Assembly: GCA_944388805.1 (NCBI GenBank)
Contig: CALXKE010000019.1
Coordinates: 1-36,174 of the forward strand
Direction of reading: 5' to 3'
From: an uncultured Clostridia bacterium
GTDB lineage: Bacteria; Bacillota; Clostridia; TANB77; CAG-508
Length of the DNA: 36,174 bases
Every line of letters starts with the position of its first letter. Position 1 is the stretch's first letter. The notes beneath the pieces are model-generated. The model did not search any database. It saw only the letters and a program-made list of their open reading frames with translations, and had not been told where the DNA came from. Below, one piece after another: positions 1 to 8,612 of the stretch. Both the position numbers and the translations under genes were made by a program.

Positions 1-309
1 AAAGGTAATAAAGTAACAGAATTAGTAAAAAGCAAAAATGGTAAAGAATATTTAAAAGTTGTTAAAGAAGAAACAACTGAAAAAAGACAAAAAGATATGC
101 CATCAAGATTAAATGCAAGAAGAAAAATGATGAGAACAATTAATAAAGTAACAGATAGTGAAGGTAACAATGTAGATTTACCAGCAAAATTATTTAACGA
201 GATTGCTCCAAAATATGCAGGTAAAAATGTAGGAGGATATACTAGAATTTTAAGAGTAGGTCCTAGAAGAGGAGATGGAGCAGAAGTTGCTATATTACAA
301 TTAGTATAA
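1..309 (+). CDS. rplQ: 50S ribosomal protein L17 (3' part)
   Basis: The reading frame is open from base 1 to the TAA at 307-309, so the gene starts outside the window and 102 codons are visible. The C-terminal signature of L17 is clear: [20 protein letters not shown] followed by [15 protein letters not shown]17 is a protein of the large ribosomal subunit near the exit tunnel and normally ends the alpha operon after rpoA. The visible part upstream of the LNARR motif (usually LHARR) is lysine-rich and longer than in the common 113-130 aa bacterial form, which suggests an insertion in the middle of the protein. A strong terminator follows directly. Identity is secure; only the N-terminus is unseen. 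Confidence 0.93.
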   Translation, partial: KGNKVTELVKSKNGKEYLKVVKEETTEKRQKDMPSRLNARRKMMRTINKVTDSEGNNVDLPAKLFNEIAPKYAGKNVGGYTRILRVGPRRGDGAEVAILQLV

Positions 310-333
310 TTATAATGAAAATGATAAAAAATT

Positions 334-370
334 AATCCTAGTCCAATTATGGAAAAGGATTATTTTTTTT
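334..370 (+). terminator. intrinsic terminator after rplQ
   Basis: AATCCT (334-339) pairs with AGGATT (356-361), with an inner TCCA/TGGA stem, and is followed by a run of eight T. It ends the ribosomal protein operon. Confidence 0.85.
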
Positions 371-456
371 GTCAAATAGGAAACAATATGAAACTTTAAG
401 TTATGCAACTCAAAGTGAAAATAAAACTTTAATATTTTATTTTTAAAAGAAAAAAC

Positions 457-479
457 GCTTTTTATTCAACAAAAAAACA
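457..479 (+). repeat. partial copy of family B intergenic repeat
   Basis: The stretch GCTTTTTATTCAAC followed by seven A and CA matches the right arm of the hairpin at 35173-35213 apart from a CC deletion. The left arm is not recognisable, so this looks like a decayed or partial copy. Confidence 0.45.
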
Positions 480-565
480 GAGAAAATATAGAAATAAATT
501 TACAGGGGAGAATAGGCACTAAAGAAAAAAGAAAAACATATAATAAAACCATAGGAGGCAATCAT

Positions 566-916
566 ATGGAATTTATATTAAATACAATCTTTTGGACATT
601 AGCCTTATATGGTTTATATGAAATTATAAAAAATATCATATATATCAATACATATACAAGATTTAAAAGTAAAGGAATTTATTTAATTATTGGTGTTAAA
701 AATCAAGAAGAAGTAATAGAAGGATTTTTAAGATCTATTTTATTCAAAATTTTATATGGAAGAGAAGAATATTTTAGAAATATCATTGTAGCGGATTTAG
801 AATCAACAGACAATACAAAAGAAATTTCAAAGAAATTGTCAAAAGAATATGAATGTTTAAAAGTTTTAAGTTGGAAAGAAACCAGAGAATTAATGGATAA
901 TATAGATGAAGATTAA
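566..916 (+). CDS. short membrane-anchored glycosyltransferase-like protein
   Basis: The ATG follows an AGGAGG site (553-558) with 7 nt spacing. The 116 aa product has one hydrophobic segment at about residues 5-25. Then comes a piece resembling the first half of a GT-A (family 2) glycosyltransferase fold: LIIGVKNQEEVIEGFLRSI, then IIVADLESTDNTKEISKKL, the place where family 2 enzymes carry the VVDxxSTDxT nucleotide-binding motif. There is no catalytic second half and the gene ends cleanly at a family C hairpin. I recall short proteins of this kind in other Clostridia, so it may be a stable non-catalytic family rather than a fresh truncation. The exact function is unknown. Confidence 0.75.
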   Translation: MEFILNTIFWTLALYGLYEIIKNIIYINTYTRFKSKGIYLIIGVKNQEEVIEGFLRSILFKILYGREEYFRNIIVADLESTDNTKEISKKLSKEYECLKVLSWKETRELMDNIDED

Positions 917-950
917 ATGTCGCATAGAGTTCGTTTGTCTATGCGACATT
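916..950 (+). repeat. family C hairpin repeat (copy 1)
   Basis: A perfect 13-bp inverted repeat, AATGTCGCATAGA / TCTATGCGACATT, with a 9-nt loop GTTCGTTTG. It starts at the last base of the preceding stop codon. Related copies lie at 8602-8667 and 9943-9980. There is no T-run after this copy, so it is a poor terminator on the + strand. Confidence 0.85.
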
Positions 951-1075
951 GGATTACAATTCAGTCCGAGCTATACTCTACAAATGGAAAAATATATAAT
1001 AGTACATTTCTATTGAATTGTTTCTCTGATTATGATATAAATGAATTATAATTATATTATAAAAAGGGGATAAAT

Positions 1076-1711
1076 ATGAATTTAAAAATAGTAAATGAGA
1101 TTTTTTCTTATGGTCTTTTTGGAATTGGCGCATTAAAAATAATATTTACAATTCTAGTTTTTTTACAGATATTTACAAATGTAAACGCAGTATTTAATGG
1201 AGGAAATGTTATTGATTACGGCTACTATTCAACATTCTCTGTAATGATTGGCGGGGCACAGGTGATATTGGCGGTTGGTTCTATCATTATGATAATGCTA
1301 AATATGAAAAGACAACCAGCAGTGATTCCGGGTTATTTATGGGGATTAGGTGCTATACTTATAGAATTTATAATACCTTCAAGCTTATATATCTTTGTTT
1401 TATTTGCAGAATGTGGCATGTATATGAGGGCAGGGTATAAAATTAGAAATAAAAATGAAATTTACAAAAGTGAATTTAAATCTAAAACAAGTAAGAAAAT
1501 AATAAAAAATACGGAGTGGTTTTATGGTGACAACAATGATCGAAATGAGCAGACCGATATAAAAACTCAAAAAAGAAGAGAAAAATTGGAAAAAGAGCTT
1601 GAAGAATGGAAACAATTATTAGACTCTGGAGAAATAGACGAAGAAACATATCATCAAGAAACAAGTAGACTTATTGAAAAAGAAAGAAAGAAAAGTGAAC
1701 GAGGTATATAA
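1076..1711 (+). CDS. membrane protein with SHOCT-like C-terminal tail
   Basis: The ATG is preceded by AAGGGGA at 1064-1070. The 211 aa protein has three or four hydrophobic segments in its first half (about residues 12-34, 55-76 and 85-112). A charged tail ends in a helical hairpin, LEKELEEWKQLLDSGEIDEE followed by ETYHQETSRLIEKE. That matches the short C-terminal SHOCT pattern (leucine-rich helix, GxI/D-xEE-F/Y turn, second helix) found in many small Firmicute proteins. The membrane part matches no family I know. It stands alone between a family C hairpin and a terminator. Function unknown. Confidence 0.75.
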   Translation: MNLKIVNEIFSYGLFGIGALKIIFTILVFLQIFTNVNAVFNGGNVIDYGYYSTFSVMIGGAQVILAVGSIIMIMLNMKRQPAVIPGYLWGLGAILIEFIIPSSLYIFVLFAECGMYMRAGYKIRNKNEIYKSEFKSKTSKKIIKNTEWFYGDNNDRNEQTDIKTQKRREKLEKELEEWKQLLDSGEIDEETYHQETSRLIEKERKKSERGI

Positions 1712-1750
1712 AATTAATATTAAAATTTATAAAAATGCTCCAAACAGAAA

Positions 1751-1774
1751 CGTCCCCAAAGGACAAAAATGTCC
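1751..1774 (+). repeat. degenerate family A (GGGGACGY) repeat
   Basis: CGTCCCC, then AAA, then GGACaaaaatGTCC, a small hairpin. The order and sequence resemble the right arm of the inverted pair at 30463-30582, read on the opposite strand, so I take it as a decayed single copy. Confidence 0.45.
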
Positions 1775-1781
1775 TAAATGG

Positions 1782-1809
1782 AAATGTCTCCCTTTGGAGA
1801 CATTTTTTT
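1782..1809 (+). terminator. intrinsic terminator before rpsB
   Basis: AAATGTCTCC (1782-1791) and GGAGACATTT (1796-1805) form a 10-bp stem with a 4-nt loop, followed by a T-run to 1809. Confidence 0.9.
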
Positions 1810-1821
1810 GTTGAAAAATAC

Positions 1822-1850
1822 TTGATTTTTCTGGAAAAACTTGATATAAT
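1822..1850 (+). promoter_or_regulatory. sigma-A-type promoter of rpsB
   Basis: TTGATT (1822-1827), 17 bp, TATAAT (1845-1850). The roughly 100-nt leader contains a small CCAAT/ATTGG hairpin (1893-1905). Ribosomal protein S2 leaders are autoregulated in several bacteria, but I cannot show that here. Confidence 0.8.
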
Positions 1851-1959
1851 ATTTAGCGTATTAAACACATAAAGTGAGTTTTAAAGGGTGTGCCAATTTC
1901 ATTGGTCCTAAGAAATAAAGAACTTTATGGAAGAAATAACAAAAAGGGAGGAATTAAAA

Positions 1960-2751
1960 ATGGCAGTAGTTGCAATGAAACAATTACTTGAAGCAGGTGT
2001 TCACTTTGGACATCAAACAAGAAGATGGGATCCTAAAATGGCGGAATATATATTCCAAGCTAGAAATGGAATTCACATCATCGATTTACAAAAAACTTCT
2101 AAAAAACTTGATGAAGCATATGCTTTCTTAAAAGAACAAGTTGAAGAAGGAAAAACAGTTCTATTTGTAGGAACTAAAAAACAAGCACAAGAATGTGTAA
2201 AAGAAGCAGCATTAAAATGCGGAATGTACTATGTTGATCAAAGATGGTTAGGCGGAATGCTAACAAACTTTGATACAATTCAAAAAAGAATTCAAAGATT
2301 AAAAGACTTAGAAGCGATGGAACAAGATGGTACATTTGAAGTATTACCAAAAAAAGAAGTAATTCTATTAAAGAAAGAAATGGAAAAACTAGAAAGAAAC
2401 TTAGGTGGAATTAAAGAAATGGACAAACTACCAGGAGTAATTTTCTTAGTAGATCCTAAAAAAGAAAGAATAGCTATCTTAGAAGCTAAAAAATTAAATA
2501 TACCAGTTATCGGATTAGTTGATACAAACTGTAATCCAGAAGAATTAGATTACCCAATTCCAGGTAATGATGATGCTATCAGAGCAGTAAAATTAATTGC
2601 TGATGTTATGGCAAATGCAGTTATCGAAGGTAAACAAGGTGAAAGCTTTGAAGCTGGAGAAGAAGAACAACAAGAAGTAGCAACTGAAGAACCTACAACA
2701 ATTGAAGAAGTTGTAGCAAACGAAGAAGAAAACAAAGAAGTAGAAGAATAA
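1960..2751 (+). CDS. rpsB: 30S ribosomal protein S2
   Basis: The start is set by GGGAGG at 1946-1951 ahead of ATG 1960; an in-frame ATG at 1927 has no ribosome binding site. The 263 aa product opens with the S2 hallmark [20 protein letters not shown] and contains [18 protein letters not shown] and [20 protein letters not shown]2 sits at the back of the 30S platform and is needed to recruit S1. The last ~40 residues are a Glu-rich tail typical of several Firmicute S2 proteins. It is followed by tsf, the near-universal neighbour, but a terminator-like hairpin lies between them, so tsf expression may be attenuated relative to rpsB. Confidence 0.96.
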   Translation: MAVVAMKQLLEAGVHFGHQTRRWDPKMAEYIFQARNGIHIIDLQKTSKKLDEAYAFLKEQVEEGKTVLFVGTKKQAQECVKEAALKCGMYYVDQRWLGGMLTNFDTIQKRIQRLKDLEAMEQDGTFEVLPKKEVILLKKEMEKLERNLGGIKEMDKLPGVIFLVDPKKERIAILEAKKLNIPVIGLVDTNCNPEELDYPIPGNDDAIRAVKLIADVMANAVIEGKQGESFEAGEEEQQEVATEEPTTIEEVVANEEENKEVEE

Positions 2752-2762
2752 TATTGGTTTAA

Positions 2763-2801
2763 TAAAAGAAGAGTAGGGCTTTTCTGCTCTATTCTTTTTA
2801 T
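2763..2801 (+). terminator. attenuator/terminator between rpsB and tsf
   Basis: GAGTAG pairs with CTGCTC (one G-U pair), extended by AAAAGAA/TTCTTTT across a small bulge, and ends in a T-rich tract. It would reduce read-through from rpsB into tsf. Confidence 0.6.
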
Positions 2802-2803
2802 TA

Positions 2804-2827
2804 AATAAGAACGAAGGTGTTCTTATT
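2804..2827 (+). repeat. family B-like hairpin downstream of rpsB
   Basis: AATAAGAAC (2804-2812) and GTTCTTATT (2819-2827) form a perfect 9-bp inverted repeat directly after the terminator T-run, flanked by further TT/AA pairs. Position and AT-rich design match the first hairpin of family B (see 21560 and 35166), but the sequence is divergent. Confidence 0.5.
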
Positions 2828-2891
2828 CAATAAAAATATTTACGGAAAAATTGCAAAGTGATTTTTCTATATAAAAAAGGAGGAATTTATA

Positions 2892-3770
2892 ATGGTAACA
2901 GCTAGCTTAGTAAAAGAGTTAAGAGAAAAAACAGGTGCAGGAATGATGGATTGCAAAAAAGTTTTAACAGAAACTGATGGAGATATGGAAAAAGCAATCG
3001 AATTGTTAAGAGAAAGAGGAATTGCAAAAGCAGCTAAAAAATCAGGAAGAGTTGCAGCTGAAGGTTTAGTTGAAGCATATATCTCAGAAGATGGAAAAGT
3101 AGGAGCAATCGTAGAAGTAAACTCAGAAACAGATTTCGTTGCTAAAAATGAAGAATTCAAAACATTTGTTAAAAATGTAGCAAAACAAGTTGTTGAAAAA
3201 AATCCAAAAGATGTAGAAGATTTATTAAATCAAGAAGCTACATTTGAAGCTGGAAAAACAGTTAATGAAGCATTAGTAGGAAAAATAGCTACAATTGGTG
3301 AAAATTTAACAATCAGAAGATTTGCTAGATTTGAATCAAAAGGATTATTAGAATCATACATCCATGGTGATGGAAAAATAGCTGTTTTAATCAATATGGC
3401 AAAAGGTGATAAAGAAGTAGCAAAAGATTTATGTATGCAAATTGCAGCAGCAAGACCAGAATACTTAAATGAACAATCAGTTCCAGCAGAAAGAGTAGAA
3501 AAAGAAAAAGAAATCTTAAAAGTACAAACAATGAATGAAGGAAAACCAGAAGCAATTGCAGAAAAAATTGTACAAGGAAGAATTAGAAAATTCTTTGAAG
3601 AAATTTGTTTAGTTGACCAAGTATTTGTTAAAGATTCAAATATGAAAGTATCTGAATTATTAAAACAAAAAGATGCAGAAGTTGTAGAATTTGCAAGATT
3701 TGAAAAAGGTGAAGGAATCGAGAAAAAAGAAGAAAACTTTGCAGAAGAAGTTATGAATCAATTAAAATAA
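2892..3770 (+). CDS. tsf: elongation factor Ts
   Basis: The ATG follows AAGGAGG with ideal spacing. The 292 aa protein has the EF-Ts N-terminal UBA-like module with signature LREKTGAGMMDCKKVL at about residues 10-25. The core follows with SETDFVAKNEEFKTF and the dimer region with QIAAARPEYL. EF-Ts is the guanine-nucleotide exchange factor of EF-Tu. The length is normal for the family. It follows rpsB as in most bacteria. Downstream lies the large inverted pair of family A rather than pyrH directly, so transcription may end there. Confidence 0.96.
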   Translation: MVTASLVKELREKTGAGMMDCKKVLTETDGDMEKAIELLRERGIAKAAKKSGRVAAEGLVEAYISEDGKVGAIVEVNSETDFVAKNEEFKTFVKNVAKQVVEKNPKDVEDLLNQEATFEAGKTVNEALVGKIATIGENLTIRRFARFESKGLLESYIHGDGKIAVLINMAKGDKEVAKDLCMQIAAARPEYLNEQSVPAERVEKEKEILKVQTMNEGKPEAIAEKIVQGRIRKFFEEICLVDQVFVKDSNMKVSELLKQKDAEVVEFARFEKGEGIEKKEENFAEEVMNQLK

Positions 3771-3795
3771 GGACATGTTAAATCATTCCAAATAA

Positions 3796-3905
3796 AAAAG
3801 GGAAATTGGGGACGGACTCATTTTTCCCTTTTTTATTTAAACTTTGATAAATTTTTAAATATTACAAAAAAAGGGAAAAATGAGTCCGTCCCCAATTTCC
3901 CTTTT
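3796..3905. repeat. family A inverted pair (REPIN-like)
   Basis: Two perfect 39-bp arms (3796-3834 and 3867-3905) in inverted orientation, separated by 32 nt. Each arm is itself a hairpin: GGGAAA and TTTCCC flank a loop that contains GGGGACGGACTC. It fills most of the tsf-pyrH gap and can act as a terminator on either strand, since each arm ends in an A or T run. Confidence 0.9.
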
Positions 3906-4025
3906 CGATCGTCTCCAACGTTTCATTTTTAAGAAAAAATTAATAAATTTAGTAAAAATACTGTATTTTTTTAAAATATATGATAGAATATCTCTGATAA
4001 GAATATAGTAAGGAGAGTGGAAGAA

Positions 4026-4733
4026 TTGTCAGGGGCAAAATATAAAAGAGTACTATTAAAATTAAGTGGAGAAGCATTAGCAGGAGAACAAAAGACAGGA
4101 ATCGATGCAAAAACAGTAGGAAAGATATGTGATAAAATAAAAGAAGTTGTAGAGATGGGGGTACAAGTAGCTATTGTTGTAGGTGGAGGAAACTTCTGGA
4201 GAGGTAGAAATGGACATCAAATGGAACAAACAACAGCAGACTATATGGGAATGTTAGCAACAGCTATGAATGGATTAGCTTTGCAAGATGCATTAGAAGC
4301 AAGAGGACTTTATTCAAGAGTACAAACTGCTATTGAAATGAGAGAAATTGCAGAACCATTTATACAAAGAAAAGCAGAAAAACATTTAGAAAAAGGAAGA
4401 ATTGTTATATTTGCTTGTGGTACAGGACATCCATATTTTACAACAGATACAGCAGCAGTATTAAGAGCAACAGAAATTAAGGCAGATATCATCCTTTTAG
4501 GAAAAGCAATTGATGCAGTATATTCAGCAGATCCAAAAGTACAACCAGATGCAATCAGATTTGAAGAAATTTCATACTTAGATGTTTTAAATAAAGATTT
4601 GAAAGTTATGGATTCAACAGCAACTGCTATGTGTAGAGACAACAATATACCTTTATTAGTATTTGGCATAGCAGATCCGGAAAACATCGTAAAAGCAGTT
4701 AAAGGTGAGAAAATAGGAACCATAGTTTCATAA
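4026..4733 (+). CDS. pyrH: UMP kinase
   Basis: The ribosome binding site AAGGAGAG (4010-4017) fixes the start at TTG 4026, giving 235 aa starting [20 protein letters not shown]; an upstream GTG at 4017 overlaps that site. The bacterial UMP kinase fold is clear: KLSGEALAG (phosphate loop), [45 protein letters not shown] (UMP site) and VYSADPK. The enzyme phosphorylates UMP to UDP with ATP and is usually allosterically controlled by GTP and UTP. It belongs to the conserved rpsB-tsf-pyrH-frr cluster; here it is separated from tsf by a repeat and from frr by an unknown membrane protein gene. Confidence 0.95.
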   Translation: MSGAKYKRVLLKLSGEALAGEQKTGIDAKTVGKICDKIKEVVEMGVQVAIVVGGGNFWRGRNGHQMEQTTADYMGMLATAMNGLALQDALEARGLYSRVQTAIEMREIAEPFIQRKAEKHLEKGRIVIFACGTGHPYFTTDTAAVLRATEIKADIILLGKAIDAVYSADPKVQPDAIRFEEISYLDVLNKDLKVMDSTATAMCRDNNIPLLVFGIADPENIVKAVKGEKIGTIVS

Positions 4734-4761
4734 GATAAATTTTGAGAATTTAAGGGGAAAA

Positions 4762-5478
4762 ATGAAAGAAGATAAAAATATATATGAAAGAAGTTATTTC
4801 ATAGATTTAGAAAGTGCGCAAAAAGATTATAAAAAGAAAGAAAAGCAAGAAAAGAAGAAGAAAAGTGATAAAGCAAATTATATTATAAATATTTTGATGA
4901 TCATTGGCATTGTGCTAATCGTATTCATATTTCTAGTTTTTTTCTATAAACCAAATATGATTGATTATTTAGAAGAAATAAAAAACACATTTACCTATGG
5001 AATGATAATCATATTAGCTATAATGACTACTTTCATTATATTATTCAATATAGTACTTAAAGATAAAAGGATGTTAAGTCATCTATTAAAAATACTATTA
5101 TTTTTTAATATCATTTGTTTAATTGCGTTTTTTTATATAGATGCAATTCTAGATAAAACATATAATAATGAAGAGAATTTTGGAAATATTTATGATACAA
5201 AAATAGAAAATAAAACAGATAAAGAATATGTAGATCTTTGGAAAACTTTCTTGGAGCAAGAAGTACAAACAAAGACGGAAAAAGAAGTATTTATAGAAGA
5301 AAATATAAAACAATATAGATATTTTAAAATAAGAGTATATCTAATATTGATTCTATATGTTATTACCATGATGGCAAATACCTATAGGATTTCAAAAATT
5401 GATAAAGGTATCAAGGGAAGAAAAATATTAGAAAAAAATGATAAAATTATATTTAAAAATGAGAAAAATATGCATTAG
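4762..5478 (+). CDS. unknown four-TM membrane protein inserted between pyrH and frr
   Basis: The ATG follows AAGGGGAAAA, 28 nt after pyrH, so the two are probably co-transcribed. The 238 aa product starts with a Lys-rich cytoplasmic segment (about residues 15-37). Hydrophobic segments follow at about residues 42-65, 80-101 and 108-130, then a charged ~60-residue stretch and a fourth segment near 192-210, ending in a basic tail. I recognise no family or motif. Its position inside a highly conserved operon is unusual, because pyrH and frr are normally adjacent. Confidence 0.75.
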   Translation: MKEDKNIYERSYFIDLESAQKDYKKKEKQEKKKKSDKANYIINILMIIGIVLIVFIFLVFFYKPNMIDYLEEIKNTFTYGMIIILAIMTTFIILFNIVLKDKRMLSHLLKILLFFNIICLIAFFYIDAILDKTYNNEENFGNIYDTKIENKTDKEYVDLWKTFLEQEVQTKTEKEVFIEENIKQYRYFKIRVYLILILYVITMMANTYRISKIDKGIKGRKILEKNDKIIFKNEKNMH

Positions 5479-5523
5479 CAAAAGCAAAACAATGATGCAT
5501 AAAAGTGAGAAGGAGAGATAATT

Positions 5524-6072
5524 ATGGATTATGAAAATTTAAAAGAAAGAATGGGAAAAACCATCAATAATTTTGCTGAAAAATTAGCAGAAGTTAGAGC
5601 AGGAAGAGCAAATCCTGCCATATTAAATAAAGTAAAAATAGACTATTATGGAACACCAACACCAATTAATCAAGTAGCAGGAATATCTGTTCCAGAAGCT
5701 AGATTAATTGTTATTCAACCATGGGATTTAAGTGTTTTAAAAGAAATTGAAAAAGCAATTTTAGCTTCAGATATTGGAATCAATCCAAATAATGATGGAA
5801 AAGTCATAAGACTAGCTTTTCCTGAATTAAATGAAGAGAGAAGAAAAGAATTGGTAAAAGATATAAAGAAAATGGCAGAAGAAGCCAAAGTCGCAGTAAG
5901 AGCAATCAGAAGAGATGGTATTGAAGAAGCAAAAGGAGAGCAAAAAGAAGGAAATATGACAGAAGATGAATTAAAAAATGCAGAAAATGAAATACAAAAA
6001 TTAACAGATAAACATGTAGAAGAAATTGATGAAATATTAGCAAAAAAAGAAAAAGAAATTATGAGTGTATAA
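5524..6072 (+). CDS. frr: ribosome recycling factor
   Basis: ATG after AAGGAGAG. The 182 aa length is typical. Recognisable stretches are LAEVRAGRANPAILNKVKID (which includes the RAGRA motif), YYGTPTPINQVAGISVPEAR, IQPWD, GINPNNDGKVIRLAFPELNEE and RAIRRDGIEEAK. RRF, with EF-G, splits the post-termination ribosome. It is followed by the isoprenoid genes as in many Firmicutes. Confidence 0.96.
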   Translation: MDYENLKERMGKTINNFAEKLAEVRAGRANPAILNKVKIDYYGTPTPINQVAGISVPEARLIVIQPWDLSVLKEIEKAILASDIGINPNNDGKVIRLAFPELNEERRKELVKDIKKMAEEAKVAVRAIRRDGIEEAKGEQKEGNMTEDELKNAENEIQKLTDKHVEEIDEILAKKEKEIMSV

Positions 6073-6157
6073 TGTACATAAAAAAACAGGTGTGTTAATA
6101 AAAATAAAATTTTGACATATAAAAGTGATATCATTATTTTGGAAAGGTCAGAAATGT

Positions 6158-7045
6158 ATGGACTTTAAAAGCAAATTGAAACAATATCAAGATTTAATCA
6201 ATGGTGAATTATCAAAATATATAGAAACAAAGAAATGTCCAGAAGAAATGTTAAATCATTCAATGGAATATAGTTTAATGGCTGGTGGAAAAAGATTAAG
6301 ACCGATTTTAGTCATTGCAACATATCAAATATTTAAAGAAGATGTTCAAGAATGTATGCCATTTGCAGTGGCTATTGAGATGGTACATAACTTTTCATTA
6401 ATTCATGACGATTTACCAGGAATTGACAATGATGATTTTAGACATGGAAAACCAACCAATCATAAAAAATTTAATGAAGCAACAGCTATCTTAGCCGGAG
6501 ATGGATTACTAAATAATGCATATAGGGTTATCAGTAAATATTTAGAAAATTCTTCAAAAGAGGATTTACCCAAAAAGATAAAAATATTTCAAGAATTTTC
6601 AGATGCAGTAGACAAAATGATTAAAGGAGAATTTGTGGATACTGAGGTTGAAGGAAAACAGATTTCGGAAGAAACTTTAGAATATATCCATAAACATAAA
6701 ACAGGAGCTTTATTAACTTTATGTGTTAGAATGGGAGCAATACTTGCAGAAGTTTCACAAGAAGATTTAAACAGATTAACATCCTATGCGGAAAAAATAG
6801 GTTTAGCCTTTCAAATAAAAGATGATATCTTATCAGAAGAGGGAGATGAAAAGATTTTAGGAAAACCAGTAGGTAATGATAAGATATTAGAAAAATGTAC
6901 ATATGTTTCTAAATATGGATTGTCTGGCGCAAAAGAAAAATTAGAAAAAATAACAAAAGAGGCAATAGAAGAATTAAAGATATATAATGAAAAGGCAGAA
7001 TTCTTAATAGAATTGGCAAAGTACATAAAAGAACGTAATAAATAA
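6158..7045 (+). CDS. ispA: polyprenyl (farnesyl/geranyl) diphosphate synthase
   Basis: I start at ATG 6158 (MDFKSKLKQYQ), preceded by GAAAGG at 6142-6147; a GTG at 6125 would add 11 residues but has no site. The ~295 aa protein has the two Asp-rich metal-binding motifs of trans-prenyltransferases: LIHDDLPGIDNDDFRHGKPT (first, DDxxxxD form) and FQIKDDILSEEGD (second), plus GGKRLRP. It condenses IPP with allylic diphosphates to give C15 (or C10) precursors, the substrate of the next gene, uppS. ispA inside the frr-uppS interval is not the common arrangement. The exact chain length cannot be read from sequence alone. Confidence 0.9.
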   Translation: MDFKSKLKQYQDLINGELSKYIETKKCPEEMLNHSMEYSLMAGGKRLRPILVIATYQIFKEDVQECMPFAVAIEMVHNFSLIHDDLPGIDNDDFRHGKPTNHKKFNEATAILAGDGLLNNAYRVISKYLENSSKEDLPKKIKIFQEFSDAVDKMIKGEFVDTEVEGKQISEETLEYIHKHKTGALLTLCVRMGAILAEVSQEDLNRLTSYAEKIGLAFQIKDDILSEEGDEKILGKPVGNDKILEKCTYVSKYGLSGAKEKLEKITKEAIEELKIYNEKAEFLIELAKYIKERNK

Positions 7046-7059
7046 GAGGGAGAACAAAT

Positions 7060-7770
7060 ATGTTTGATAAACAATACATGCCTAGACATATTGCCATCAT
7101 TATGGACGGAAATAGAAGATGGGCAAAAGCACAAGGAAAACCTGCTAGCTTTGGACATAAAGCAGGAGCTAAAACATTAGAAAAAATTGTTAGATATGCA
7201 AATAAAATAGGGTTAGAATATATTACAGTATATGCATTTTCAACAGAAAATTGGAAGCGAACAGAAGAAGAAGTAAAAGCTTTAATGATGCTTTTACAAA
7301 GCTATTTAGATGACTATTCCAAAAGGGCTGATACAGAAAATATTCGTGTAAAAATATTGGGAGATATATCTGCATTAGCACCAGGAATGCAAAAAAGCAT
7401 ATATAATTGTATGGAAAGAACAAAAGATAATACAGGTGTTACCTTTAATATTGCTTTAAATTATGGTGGAAGAGATGAACTCGTAAAAGCAATAAGACAG
7501 ATAGCACAAGAAGTAGAAGAAGGAAAAATTGATATACAAGATATATCAGAAGAAATGGTTTCAAATAACTTATACACAAAAGGAGAACCAGATCCGGATT
7601 TATTAATTAGAACAAGTGGAGAACTAAGATTAAGCAATTTCTTACCATGGCAATTAGTATATAGCGAATTTTTATTTATTGATAAAAATTGGCCAGACTT
7701 TACAGAAGAGGATTTGGATAATGCCATTATAGAATATGAAAAAAGAACTAGAAAATTCGGAGCAAATTAA
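7060..7770 (+). CDS. uppS: undecaprenyl diphosphate synthase
   Basis: ATG after GAGGGAG, 14 nt downstream of ispA, so translated from the same message. The 236 aa protein has the cis-prenyltransferase signature: IAIIMDGNRRWAKAQGK (catalytic Asp), FGHKAGAKTL, YAFSTENWKR, NYGGRDELVKAI and the C-terminal PDLLIRTSGELRLSNFLPWQ with SEFLF. It elongates farnesyl diphosphate to the C55 lipid carrier for peptidoglycan and wall polymers. With ispA and cdsA it makes a compact envelope-lipid unit. Confidence 0.95.
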   Translation: MFDKQYMPRHIAIIMDGNRRWAKAQGKPASFGHKAGAKTLEKIVRYANKIGLEYITVYAFSTENWKRTEEEVKALMMLLQSYLDDYSKRADTENIRVKILGDISALAPGMQKSIYNCMERTKDNTGVTFNIALNYGGRDELVKAIRQIAQEVEEGKIDIQDISEEMVSNNLYTKGEPDPDLLIRTSGELRLSNFLPWQLVYSEFLFIDKNWPDFTEEDLDNAIIEYEKRTRKFGAN

Positions 7771-7802
7771 AAACAAAAAGAAGAAAAAGAAGAGGAGTCG
7801 TT

Positions 7803-8612
7803 ATGGATATAAAAAGAATTACATCAGGCTTACTAGGATTTCCTTTAGTACTTATTGTACTAATTATTGGAAATGTTTATGTAGTAGATGTTGCCTTAAC
7901 AATTATTGCTATATTAGCAATGGATGAATATTTTAATGCAATTTCAAAAATTGCAAAACCAGTCAGATGGATAGGATATTTAAGTTGTGTTAGTATTGCA
8001 TTAATTCATGTTATACCAGAGCCTTATTTATTACATGCAGCAATCTTAGCCATTCCTATGCTATTATTAATATTATTCATCCAAGTCATTGTAACCGAAA
8101 TGAAAACTAATTTTAAAGATATAGCCTATACACTATTTGGAATTTTATATGTTGTGATGTTACTAATGTTTTTTGCAAAAATAAATGGAATGGAAAATGG
8201 AAATATTTTAATATGGTATGTGATATTTGCAGCATGGGGAACAGATATATTTGCCTATTTCATTGGAAAATACTTTGGAAAGCATAAATTTAGTAAAATT
8301 AGTCCCAATAAATCAATAGAAGGATGTATAGCCGGAACAATTGGTGCTATACTAATAATGTTGATATATACATATATAGCTAATACCTTATGGAAAATGG
8401 AATATTCTTATTTAGCAATAGGTATTATTGGATTTGTACTAAGTATCATTGGTCAAGTAGGAGATTTTGCAGCTTCTAGTATAAAACGATATGTAGATAT
8501 AAAAGATTATAGTAACTTAATTCCAGGGCATGGAGGAATGTTAGATAGAATTGATAGCTTAATCTTTTTGGCACCTTTTGCATATGTCCTTTTGGGCATA
8601 TTTGTCGCATAG
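7803..8612 (+). CDS. cdsA: phosphatidate cytidylyltransferase
   Basis: ATG after GAGGAG, 32 nt after uppS. The 269 aa multi-pass protein (about eight membrane segments) carries the CdsA signature near its end: SSIKRYVDIKDYSNLIPGHG followed by GMLDRIDS, and an earlier WGTDIFAYFIGKYFGKHKFS. It makes CDP-diacylglycerol from phosphatidate and CTP. Its last codons and TAG stop (8610-8612) lie inside a family C repeat: the residues VA-stop are encoded by GTCGCATAG, a core part of that repeat. The natural C-terminus may therefore have been replaced by the insertion; the loss would be a few residues at most. Confidence 0.93.
   Translation: MDIKRITSGLLGFPLVLIVLIIGNVYVVDVALTIIAILAMDEYFNAISKIAKPVRWIGYLSCVSIALIHVIPEPYLLHAAILAIPMLLLILFIQVIVTEMKTNFKDIAYTLFGILYVVMLLMFFAKINGMENGNILIWYVIFAAWGTDIFAYFIGKYFGKHKFSKISPNKSIEGCIAGTIGAILIMLIYTYIANTLWKMEYSYLAIGIIGFVLSIIGQVGDFAASSIKRYVDIKDYSNLIPGHGGMLDRIDSLIFLAPFAYVLLGIFVA

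Noticed and set aside
4310-4723. A - strand ORF inside pyrH
   Set aside because: It is the shadow of a complete UMP kinase gene and has no family resemblance.
6116-6144. Promoter TTGACA-17-TATTTT ahead of ispA
   Set aside because: The transcription start would fall on or after the ribosome binding site, and the -10 box is poor. Read-through from frr is simpler.
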